A stretch of DNA of 64,000 nucleotides from Desulfosarcina sp. (GTDB lineage Bacteria; Desulfobacterota; Desulfobacteria; Desulfobacterales; Desulfosarcinaceae), in the NCBI GenBank assembly GCA_014237405.1, contig JABZFO010000163.1:1-64000 (forward strand). Reading direction: 5' to 3'. This document shows, one piece after another, positions 7,810 to 18,200 of this stretch. Both the position numbers and the translations under genes were made by a program. Each line of letters starts with the position of its first letter. Position 1 is the stretch's first letter. The notes under the pieces were generated by a model that saw only the letters and a list, made by a program, of their open reading frames with translations, ran no database searches and was not told where the DNA came from.

Positions 7810-7878
7810 ACCTAACCATTCATTCCAGCCGACCGCTTACAGCGGCCTTTGATCCAGGCGGGTATGGCGTTACAGGTA
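7810..7878 (+). other. attC-like sequence (integron cassette recombination site)
   Basis: ACCTAAC at 7810-7816 fits the attC R'' consensus (RYYYAAC). It is followed by ATTCATTCCAGCCGACCGC, very close to the start of classical aadA-type attC sites, then a short palindrome (CCGCT-TAC-AGCGG, 7833-7845). GGCGTTACAGGT at 7867-7878 resembles the R' box but carries two extra bases compared with the complement GTTAGGT, so the site is degenerate. No integron integrase is in the window. Confidence 0.45.
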
Positions 7879-7929
7879 TCCAACTTATCTTAAATCACAG
7901 CTCATTGCAGATAACCGCTGTCTATCGCC

Positions 7930-7955
7930 ACGTCCGTAGCTACCAGAATAGCGTT
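7930..7955. repeat. Direct repeat copy 2 (at prophage late end)
   Basis: The 17 bp at 7930-7946 are identical to 1814-1830 and the following AATAGCGTT is partly conserved. It lies directly after the 3' end of the last prophage late gene, so it marks the boundary between prophage late arm and cargo. Confidence 0.55.
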
Positions 7956-7957
7956 CC

Positions 7958-8488
7958 CTACTTCCCAATAGCCTGGCTGATCGTCCCGTCCTTCCGTGCG
8001 CTGCCCCTGCTGGATCCAAGATAATATGCCGCCGCTGTGACCGCCATGGTCCCGAGCGAACCGATCATCGACATTACGACGGTCTTGTTCGCCTCTGGGA
8101 TGTCGTACTTGAACAGAGTGCCGAGGGCCAAGCCGAACATGAGGATCAATATGGTTGCGATCACCGCCGGCATCTTGTCTTTCAGGGCCACCTGCCTAGC
8201 CCGGGCGTCAGCAGCATCCCCATAGGCCATGCGCTCCAGATCTATGTCCAGCTTCTTCATCTCAACGGTAAACTGCTGGTCGGCCTCCTTGATCCTGAGC
8301 AGGACATCAGGCGACGCCCCGGCCATGGCCGCGTTGAGCTGAGCATCGATGTCCGGCTCCTGGTCCTTGCCGGGGCCAAGCACGGCATCGGCGATGATCT
8401 TCGTAGCCATGCCGGCCAACGGAGTCCCGAATACAGACGCGACTCCAGGGGCCACGGTCCTTACCAGTTGTTTCCAGTCGAATGCCAT
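7958..8488 (-). CDS. Putative holin (3-TM type)
   Basis: A 176-aa protein. An N-terminal amphipathic region (VRTVAPGVASVFGTPLAGMATKI) and two clear C-terminal transmembrane helices (MPAVIATILILMFGLALGTLF; SMIGSLGTMAVTAAAYYLG) are joined by a charged helix rich in Glu/Asp/Lys. This layout matches GTA-type 3-TM holins. It would permeabilise the inner membrane at lysis. It is the last gene of the minus-strand late operon, next to a possible lytic enzyme, with a GGAGGG ribosome binding site. Confidence 0.75.
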   Translation of the reverse strand: MAFDWKQLVRTVAPGVASVFGTPLAGMATKIIADAVLGPGKDQEPDIDAQLNAAMAGASPDVLLRIKEADQQFTVEMKKLDIDLERMAYGDAADARARQVALKDKMPAVIATILILMFGLALGTLFKYDIPEANKTVVMSMIGSLGTMAVTAAAYYLGSSRGSARKDGTISQAIGK

Positions 8489-8505
8489 TATTCAGCCCTC
8501 CATCT

Positions 8506-8913
8506 TTAAAAATGCTCATAAATTGTCAGATGCGCCGTTTCGTTCCCCTGCATAATATCCATGAATTCTTTGAACGTGTTGCCGGAATTTAGGACCGCCC
8601 GGTCACCCGATAGATTTCCATAGTGCCGCGCCAGGATGATGCAGCCTTCAGTGTCCGTCACCCGGTTGCCAGGATGCAGTAGCACGTGATCGCGGTCCGG
8701 AACATCGTTGATCGTGAATGTTTCACCGAAGCGAGGCGATACGATTCTAGTCATGAGATATTGCTGCGCAGGTATTGATGATCGTCCGCGCTCGTTTTCC
8801 AGATCCGGCGGTTCCAGGGTGACGCAGAAAACCGCCTTATTAATCCTGAGTACGCCGAAGGTCCCGAACTTGAAATTTTCCTCAAGCCTGATTAGTTCGA
8901 TGATTGGTATCAT
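8506..8913 (-). CDS. DUF5675-like putative lysis enzyme
   Basis: A 135-aa protein resembling the DUF5675 family found in phage lysis modules (FGVLRINKAVFCVTLEPP; QQYLMTRIVSPRFGETF; HVLLHPGNRVTDTEGCIILAR). The His-Pro-Gly-Asn and Asp-x-x-Gly-Cys residues recall the H-G-N and S-x-G-C motif of YkuD L,D-transpeptidase-like enzymes, so peptidoglycan cleavage or remodelling is plausible but unproven. No signal peptide, so export would depend on the adjacent holin. No classical lysozyme or amidase is seen elsewhere in the late arm, making this the best endolysin candidate. Confidence 0.65.
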   Translation of the reverse strand: MIPIIELIRLEENFKFGTFGVLRINKAVFCVTLEPPDLENERGRSSIPAQQYLMTRIVSPRFGETFTINDVPDRDHVLLHPGNRVTDTEGCIILARHYGNLSGDRAVLNSGNTFKEFMDIMQGNETAHLTIYEHF

Positions 8914-8923
8914 GTATGTTTTC

Positions 8924-9271
8924 TTACCCCCTCGCAGCCTTGATAGCCTCTGAGCAACCCACTTTCAGCAACCACAGGAATCCGCCGCCAATGGAAACGA
9001 CGACACCGGCAATAATCAACCATGCGATACGTTGCGCAAATTTATCAACCCGGCAGCGAAATTTAGAAAACACCAGGCTATTTTGCCGCAGGGTCTCGAT
9101 GCCGGCGGAATAGGAATCCTCGCCAATATCTTTGACCATGCCCATCAGGTGGGATAGTTCGCCCTGGGCGGCCGGCGAGAGATTGCATGTGCATCTTCCG
9201 TTTTGCAGGGCAGCGACCACCGCCTCGGCAACCAAGTCACGCATTTCCTGTTTCTCTTCTGCTGTCAACAT
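8924..9271 (-). CDS. Small membrane protein of lysis module
   Basis: A 115-aa protein with an acidic N-terminal helix (LTAEEKQEMRDLVAEAVVAAL), a CTC motif and one C-terminal transmembrane segment (IAWLIIAGVVVSIGGGFLWLL). Position and topology fit a second holin, antiholin or spanin-like component. An AGAGGAAGC ribosome binding site precedes ATG 9271. The assignment rests on context. Confidence 0.6.
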   Translation of the reverse strand: MLTAEEKQEMRDLVAEAVVAALQNGRCTCNLSPAAQGELSHLMGMVKDIGEDSYSAGIETLRQNSLVFSKFRCRVDKFAQRIAWLIIAGVVVSIGGGFLWLLKVGCSEAIKAARG

Positions 9272-9293
9272 AGGCTATGCTTCCTCTGTTCAA

Positions 9294-12200
9294 TTACTGC
9301 CCGGTTTTTATTGTTTCCCCACTAAAATAGGTTTGCCTGTACCATTTTATCGCTCGGTCCAGTCTGTTCACCTGCCCGGGCGAAAGCGACCCTCTAAACG
9401 CTTTCCGCCGATGTTTCGGGATGCTTGACAGTGGGTGAGCCATGCGGATTGATGTAATCTTCGATCGCGTATTGCCGCCGAGTTCGTAGTATTTTTTCAG
9501 GTAGCGATGAGCGGCATCCAGGTCGCCAAACTTCAACGCCTGCTTGTACCAGTACAGGGCATTGCCTTTTTTGTTCGGCCGGCCGCCATATCTTTTTTCG
9601 TCGCCCTGTTTGGATAACCAGTCGAACACCGCTGAGCGGGTATCATAATAGGACAAGATGCCAGGGTCATTGCGATAGACTATGATCTTTTGCAGGTCGT
9701 TTATAAAATGCTGCGCCGCCTGAACCGCAATCGGAGCGCCAGCGGTCTTGCCCTGAGCCGGTCGGCCTGCAGCCACCCGGTAAAGCGAGTCCAGCTTGAA
9801 TGACCTTAGCGCGTGTTCGACGCGGTCCCTGATAGGCCTCGGCCGTGTAATGTCGGGGTATAGGCTGGACCCGGTGGCAACTTCGGCAAACAGCTTCACC
9901 TCGGGCCTTATGCCTTGGGCTGCGCGGTTCAACAGGGCCTTGGCGGCATCTTGGAGTTTTTCTCCGACCGTGCGCTTGCCCTTAATCAGATCCTTGACGT
10001 CACCTGGCCAGTCTTCCAGGCCGAAGAATGATAAGGCATCGGAGAGAGCCCCTTGAAATCGCAGGGTCAGTATGGTGCCATCCTCGCGTCTTCCGAGGAT
10101 GATGTGCTGCTGCCGGCGCCCGGACTCGCCTAATTCGCGCTCTTCGTCCGGCCACAACAGGATATTGTAAAGCGCCACCGCGCCCATGAGCATCTGGGCC
10201 CGGAGAGCCAGCTTGCCGGCCGACATGATCATTTTCTTACCGGCGACGGCGGTTGCCCTTTTCTTGACGGATCCAGCGTCGCGGTTTTCATACTTGGTGT
10301 TGCGCATCATATAGACATACCGGGGGGCATTGATCTCAAGCCATGAGTAAAAAGGTATCAGGCGTTTCCGGATCCACTGCCCCGTCTTGGAAATGTTGCC
10401 GTAATCGCCCAGCAGCTCCCTGGCCAGCTTCGCCGATCGCTCGTCAGGATTCTTGACGCCGTCGACCTCGTCTATCTTCGATGCCCCGTAGAGCCGTTTG
10501 TCGGCGTTATCTTCAAAATACCGGTATGCCCCCAGGCGCAGAACGTTTTCACGCCACGCGGTCATGCGCTGGACCCGTGTCCAGTACCAGCCGGCGCCAC
10601 GCCTTAACAGGTTGCCCGTGGGCGGTTCGTGAAGGATCAGCTCTTTAACGACTCGGTCCATGGAAAGGATTTTCAGTGCATCGTCAACCTCCTGGACCGA
10701 AAAACCGGAGCCCAGCACACCCAGCTCACGCGCACGGTCAAGCTCAGCCTGGACCTTCACAGGCAGTTTTTTTCGCAAATGCCAGCGCCACAGGTCACCG
10801 GCGGCATTCTTGGCGTATTTGAGGGCGTCTTTCGGCCCCATATAGGCCATGGCCGCGTCAAGGTCTCCGGACCAGTTATTGAGATTATAGCGCACAACCG
10901 AATACGGGTTCAGGAGTATCCATTGCTTCCAGGACCGGAGCATCCAGTCAGCTGCTTTGCCAATCGCGGACGGGTCGCTGTCGTCCCTGAAATTGTCCAT
11001 GGTATCGGCAAGCCCCTGGGGGATAACCCAAATCAGTTCACGGCCTTTGGCCAGCACTTGCCGGACTTCAACGTCTCTGGCATCGATCTCACCGGCCGCC
11101 ATGCGCTGCATAATGTTGTCGGCGATACTGTTTGCCCAGTACCAGCCTTTGCCGGGTTCTGGCTTCCAGATCGTGTAGTCGTCCGGGATCATGCTCTTAT
11201 ACGTCAGGAAGCTGTTTCCTAAACTGCTCTTTATCATCCGGTCACGGCCCTTGATCGCCTTGAAGATGGTGGCCGCCCAATTGGCGCCCGGCTTCTTCGT
11301 GTTGATCAGGTAGGATAGGAAGTGAAACCACCTTGGGTCGTCAAAATATTCTTCGGCCTCATGGGTATAGGCAAGCTCTTCAACCAGGTCGTCCCACTCG
11401 CTGTCATATTCCAGCTTGCCGTTGACCGCCATAGCACCAAGTCTTTGGTTCGCCATGGCAATATTGACCTTGAAAGGCTTCAACGGATCGTCTTGTTCCA
11501 TCAGCTCCTTGACGGTCATTTGCTGCGCATCGGCCATCATCTTGTAAAAGTTCCTGAGATTGGCCGCCTTGGCAGAGGCCTTCAGGTCTGGGTAAATATC
11601 GGCTTCTTTCTTGACCCGTTTCAGTGTCTCCACCGTTTCGAGCTGTGCCAGCTGCTGTGAAACGGCCATAAACTCGGCTTCGATATATTCGGTGTTGTAA
11701 TCAAGGGGCGAGCCCTTGCGAGCTGCCATCCATGGTCGCCAGTGGGTTCTGACGTCGCCGGATCCGGTGCCCAGCCCGTGCTTAATTCCCATGAACATTA
11801 GGACCTGGTGGTGAAAATAGTCCTTGTCCGCCAGGGTTTCTTTTTTTAGTATTTTGGCGTCTACCAGGCGCCACTTGATGTCATTCACCATGGAGTTACG
11901 ACGATTAAGTGCCTCGGACACTTCGGGGTTTTCGTCGGCCAGGCGCCGGTATCTCTCGGATGCCTCGACGACCTGGTCTACAGTCTCGAAGCCAAAGGGC
12001 AGTTTTTTGTCATGGATCAACCCCTTGTTTGTGTCCCGGACCATGTCGGCCAGGATGATGTTCATGCGGAAAACTTCATACCCGTCCCTGGACAGGTTTT
12101 CTGTCAATCCCTGCAACCTCTGGATGGTCTTATTCTTGACGGTTTCCGGTATCTCCTGGTGTCGCCTGAGAAGGTCGTTCATGCTGGCCCGCAGGCCCTT

Positions 12201-15200
12201 GTCTTTGATCGCCTGGAGTTCCGGGAAGTGGTGGCGTTGCTGTCCGAGTTTTTTAAGCCCGGCCTTCATGCGGTCGAGAAAAGACTCTTTGGGCGCACCG
12301 CGAGACTTGGCCATGCGCGTTTCGACCTCTTTAGGGAGAATATCGCCGGTGTCTATTTTCTTGGTGCTGGCCTTGCGGGAAAACAGCGGCATCCCTTCGC
12401 GCAATGCCCTTTGGCGCATTTCCGGGGTGATGGGTAGGGACCAAACTTCACGTTCAACAGTTTCGGCGTACCCCATTGAATTTGCTTCTCGGTTGTAAAG
12501 ATTGAGTGTCCCAACTTTAGGCTTTCCCCAAACCTTCTTACCGAAAAACTTGTTTGCAGCGGCAGGTAGTATTTTGTCGTAAAAGCCGGCCATGCCAGTA
12601 TCTGAAATGGTTATATCGTCGCCCTCAATCACGCCTGACTGTTCAGGGTTATTGATAATTGAATCGCCCATCGATTTACCAATAGCGTCGCTGACGGCGG
12701 TTTCTTTTTCTAAAGTATTGACAACTTCCCCGCCATTTTTAAAACCAACAATCTCGATGCCCGCTTTGGTTTTTGTCCACTCTATTTTATCGACCGCTTG
12801 GCGAAGTGCTTCTTTGTATCGTTCAACTTGCATTTCTCCGGTAGTCCATGCAATCTTATCGCACCCGTTTTCGGCGGCATAGCGAACCATGCGTTTCATT
12901 ACCAACATGGACCAATTTTTGGAGAGCTTGAAGGGGGCGTTGGGGACGGTGCCTTGCAGAGCCCGTACTTCCATGCCACGCAGAGCATCCCATCGGGTTC
13001 TTTCTTCGTCAGTCCATGATCTATCCGGCTTTCCGGTAAACTGCATCGACCCATCGCCGTCTAAATTCGGTGCGGGGGTAAGTCCGATGTCCTCTATCAA
13101 CTCCTTCATCTGTTTGTGAAGATTTAAAACATCACCTTTATACCCTTCCTTCCGTCCCGCCTGATGCCAGTCACTCTGTACTTCTTCAAGAAACAACACC
13201 CGATTACCGTCAGCGTCAGTCCTTTCATTGAATCGGACGTGTGCAAGAATGTTGGGTTCGTCGTAATGGGTGGACTTGTAAACCTTTGCCAATGCCTCTT
13301 TACTTGGGGCATCCTTTCTACCAGGATAATACCAAGACGGTGGAGGCAGCGTCAGCAACAACTCCTTGTAGTTTTCACCGCCCGGAACCACATAGCCGGA
13401 AAATTTCGTATCGAGGGAGATGTCCTCGTTACCCTCGGTGCGGATTACTTCCCGAACCTGAACATGGTGCGCCGCCAGGTAATCAAGGACTGCCTGTTTT
13501 GATACTATCCAGTCTGTCTGAGCCCAGTTTTTCGCAAGCGCTTCTTTATGCCGCGCAATCTTTTCATCAAGCCATTCCAGCAACCCAGACCACGCAAGCT
13601 CTTCTTCTTTTATCAGTCCCTTTTTCACCCAGGACTGCAAGGCCGACTTGATCTGTTTCGGGGTGCCGTTGGTCAGCTTTTGCTCCAGCACCCTGACCAT
13701 TTGGCTATACCAGCGCTCGGCGGCCTTATCGGAGGAAAACGCCGGCGCCGTGCGGATACGCCTTGCCGCCGTCTTTGGCCGTCGATTACCGCCGGTCACA
13801 TGGCGCCTTGCACCTGCCAGCAGGCTGCGGATCTCGGTGTCTGAAAACTTCAGGTTCGGATCCAGCTTGCGGATAAACGCACGAACGGCGGCGACAACTC
13901 GGTCCACCCATCCGGATTCTGCACCGCGCTCAATCTCTCTGGCAAGCCATTCGTCAGCGGCCAACAGTCTGCCGTCTTCCGTTCTGACATCGAAGCCGTA
14001 TTCATCGGCGATTTTCTGGATCTCCGGGCGTTTCGCAATGTAAACTTCCTTGAGGACCCGCACGATGTTCTTGCCCAGGACACCCCGAACGCCATAGTGG
14101 CCAAAGGCCTCATGGAACAAAACCTCATATGCCTGTTTGATTGATGTTATATTGTCGGCCACAATGTAAATGCGACCTTTGTTGTAAACACCGCCGACAA
14201 TGACAGCACCCTTGCCGTCTTGCTCAATGGCAGCGATTTCCCTCAAAATGGGTTCGGGCAGCTCTGCCTGGTGTTGGACAACCCGGATACCCGGAGCATT
14301 CGTCCAGGTGGCAGAAATTAAGTCTAATGCAGCCTGGATGGCAGCAGCCCTGAGATTGGATCCCGATGCCGCCGGCCGCGCTGAAAAAAGGGTGCGCTGC
14401 TTATCAACAAAAAGTTGTTTTTGGCCGCTTATTCGGCTGTTTTTGGGTAGTTTTTTGGATCTTTCGGTTCTATCAGTTTTACGGGCGGGGTGTTTATCTT
14501 GCAGGGCATCGTCGGATACGAAACCTCTTGTGGCGTTGAGGTAACTATCAATTTTCTCTTCGAGGACTTTTCCTTCATGGTATGACTCATAACGATAGGT
14601 CTCAATGAGTTCGCCGAGCTGGTCGGCAATGACCGACCGGACTTGCTCAACAGCCTCGGCCAGTTGTTTTTTTGTACCGCGCTTTTTAATATTCGTCAAG
14701 ACGGTTTTAATCTGCCTGGGAGTAGCCGCCGCCTCGTCAATTTTGTCCATGACACTACTCAGGGCTCCGGCCACCGGTCCGGGAACTTCCGGGAGGTCAA
14801 CTATCCCGGCATATTTGCCATAAATGCGCCGGCGGTAAATCAGACTCGGGTTAAGGTATTCCTCCTCGGAAATTTCTCGAGCCTTGCGTCTCGAAAAGGC
14901 GGGCCTGTCAAGGCGAGCGCCACCGGAGGGGGCATCGACTCTGACGAGCGGATGCCGTCGTATGATGACTTCCAGAATATCGGCAGCCTTGTCGTTGTCC
15001 GGCAGGAAATACCTGTTTTCATATTGGATGTTTTCTACTATCCCGCCACTTTCCTGAAACCAGTGGAGCATACCCCAACTAAGGCCCCTGATCTCGACCC
15101 GGTCTTCTCCTGAGACGTTGGACCGAAGCAGTCGCCATCGATCGGCGAGACGCACGGTAGCGTTCTCATTCATCACCTTGGCGACAAGATCGGTCGCCTC

Positions 15201-18200
15201 GTATTTGACTGCCGCCTGAGAAACGCCCAGGGCGTCAAGGGTGTCGGAGACATCGTCCGGATGAACAACACGGCCTATGTACCGTTCGCCCTTGTCCGTG
15301 CGGACCCGGTTGATTCTCGCTGTCCCGCTGATGTGGTTCCAGATTGGGAGAAGGTTGCCGGTCAGCAGGTGCAGGTCTTCTGTGACAGTCTTGGGCAGTC
15401 CCTTGGCCTCTTCATTCCATATCTTCTTGGCCTCTTTTTCGGTCAGGTTCCACCATTTATCGCCGGTAAGCTCGTTGACCAGCTTTCGCTGTGTGGTTCC
15501 CTTCGGGCTGACCAGGGACCGGTAAAGCTCCGGGTTGCCTGAACTGTTCGTGCGCTGCCTGTCCTGTGTAGCAGACCATATCCGGCCGCTGGCGACGTTT
15601 TGGTAATACCCGCCATGGTTGGGGTAAAACTCTTTCGAGTTGGCAAACAGAACAGTCCTTGACGGGCGTGTCAACTCAACCCGAACATAATCTGTTTTAG
15701 CGCCTGTATCCTTGTCTGTATGGACTGTTTTTTTCTCGGCGGTCACGATTTTGTCGGCCGTGACGGTTTCGATCCCGACGTCAAGAGTGCCGGCGTCGGC
15801 GTACTCCTGCACAACCGCATCCATGTGGTCAGAAAAGGCCTTGAATACCGTATTCTGGCCGTCGATATTCATTGAGAGAAGTCGGTTCAAGAACTGCGTC
15901 ATTGACGGCGGGTTCTCGTCGTCCAAGGATAGCCCGGTTTGCGCAGAAAACTCTTCTGCCGAGATGCCTTCGACCCTGTCCAGATAGAAATTATCCAACA
16001 GGCGATGCAGGGCGGCTGTGGCATAGATGCTTTCAAGATTGTCTCGGGCCTGAAATATACCCTGGGATCCTGTTTGCCGCTGGCCTTTGGTCAGCGCCCC
16101 CAGTTGGTCAAGGCGTCGGGCAATGGAGCTGATGAAACGGACCTGGGCTTTTAGGTCGGTCTGAACCAGGATGACTTCGGGTGCGCTGGCCTGATTGGAC
16201 CGGTGTGTCCGTCCAAGGCCCTGAACGGCCTTATCTGCCCGCCAGCCGGGTTGTACCAGATAGTGCTTGCGGGGCCGCCGGTTAATCCTGGTGTTGTCGG
16301 CGTGAAAACTGCGCCCGGTGGCGCCCTTGCCGGAAAAAACCAATATCTGCTTTTTATCGTCCTGAAAAGCGTCAACGTCTGCCGCAACATGCTTATTCGA
16401 CCGGCGCTCGGTAACTAGTCTTCCCTCTTTTTCATCCATGACCAGCCGGCGTGATCGACCGGTGACCTCTGCCACGTTTTCGGCACCCAGTTCCTCGATC
16501 AGGAAATCGAGCGGCCCATTGGGCATGGTGATAGAATTGACCCTGATGATAAGGGCATCGCGCATGGCCTCGGCTTCGCGGTTGATGACCGGCTCCCCGT
16601 CGCTGTCATACACGGGCCGTTTGCGGATATTACCGTTTTCGTCCTCATACTCCTCATACTGTATGATCGGGAAACTTCTTTCCAGATAGTTGATCAGGTT
16701 TTCCCTCGGGGTCATATCCAGGTCTTCAAGCTCTTGATCCTGCCGTCTTCCTGATAGCGCCCGGGTCAAGTTCGCCTCCCCGGTGCTGACCATCTGTAGA
16801 ACAACCGCATGGCCGCTTTTAATGTCCTCCCTGATCCGCTTTACCACGCTCGGCATAGCCAAGGTGGTGACGATGGTGTTGAAAAACCGCTGTTGTGCGC
16901 CCCAAAATGCGGAGTAATTGGCACTCTGTTTAGACGATTCGGTAAGCTCTACTGCTTCGCTAATGTTCTGCAGCACAATCTGCCAGGCGCCGGCCAGCTC
17001 GTCGTATTTACCACTCTGCTCGGCTGTCAGGGGGTGAACCAGGCGATCATATTTAACGTCGGCATAGGAAAGGGACCGGGCCGTATATAAGCCCAGGCTT
17101 TTAAGGTTCCGGGCGATAAGCTCCATGGCTGCCATACCGCCGGAGCTTATCTGGTTGACAAAGTCGACCCCGCTCGAAAACGGGGTTTCCTCGCCCCACA
17201 ACCCCATGCGCTCAGCATATGCAAGGTTGCTGACCTCTGTTGCGCCGGTGGCCGAAACATACACAATACGAGCATCAGGCAGGCGGTGCTGAAGGTGTAT
17301 GCCGGCCAGGGCCATCCCGGACGGCGGCTTCGCCCCCCTTGATCCAGCCTGAGTCATGGCGTTAGCCATATTGTGTGATTCATCGAAAGCAATGACGCCG
17401 TCGAAGTCCTCACCTAACCAGTCAACGACTTGATTTATCCGGATCTCAAGGTCTGTGTATGATCCGGGCTGATCTTCCCTTATATTTTGATAAGACCCCG
17501 TGCCGACCCCGCGCATAGTGTGGTAACTGGCAAACAAAATACCTTCATCGGCTTTGATCTGGTTTCCGGGTTTGTACTTGTTCATGGGGAGTAGGCTGTC
17601 GGCGCCTTCGGGCCATCCAACAGACGTCAAGTCGCGCTTAGCATCGGGGACAAGGTCAAACGTCTCGGACACCCAGACCGCTTTCTTGCGGCCCCGGTTC
17701 CAGTTGTCCCAGATGATACCGGCGATTTCCCTGCCTTTTCCGACACCGGTGTTATCGCCTATAAAAAACCCGCGCCGCTCACCGCTGGGGAGTTTCTTTT
17801 CGTGAGACGCGCCGGCGTAGCTGATAGCCTCCAGCTGGATGTCCGACATATTTCCGGACTTGATGGCAGAGAGTGGTAATTTAGGAATGTAGTTGATTTT
17901 AGGTGGGGCCGTGTCGGCCATGGCCACGGATTCGACCAATGGCGTTGGATGGGGTGCGGCCCCCTTGATCGTAACTATGGGCCGGTAGGATTCGAAAACA
18001 GCATCGGGGATTTCGTCAACATCGGCAGGGGTTAGGTCGGCATCTCCCCGTACAAGATCACTCCCTCTATCGCCGTCACTATCTCGTTTGCCATCAATAT
18101 CGGCGTCTGAAGTCGGCCCATCCCCGCTTTCGTCCACCGGTCCAGGCCCACCGCCTTGATCAGCCGGTTCGGGTCCTGGTTCAGGGCGAACAGAATCGCG

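Noticed and set aside
7803-8024. 73-aa ORF after the cassette gene
   Set aside because: It covers the attC-like sequence and the 3' end of the holin-like gene on the other strand; composition is not protein-like.
10629-12498. Several 100-220-aa plus-strand ORFs opposite the giant gene
   Set aside because: They are GC-skew shadows of the 4450-aa gene with no domains or start signals.
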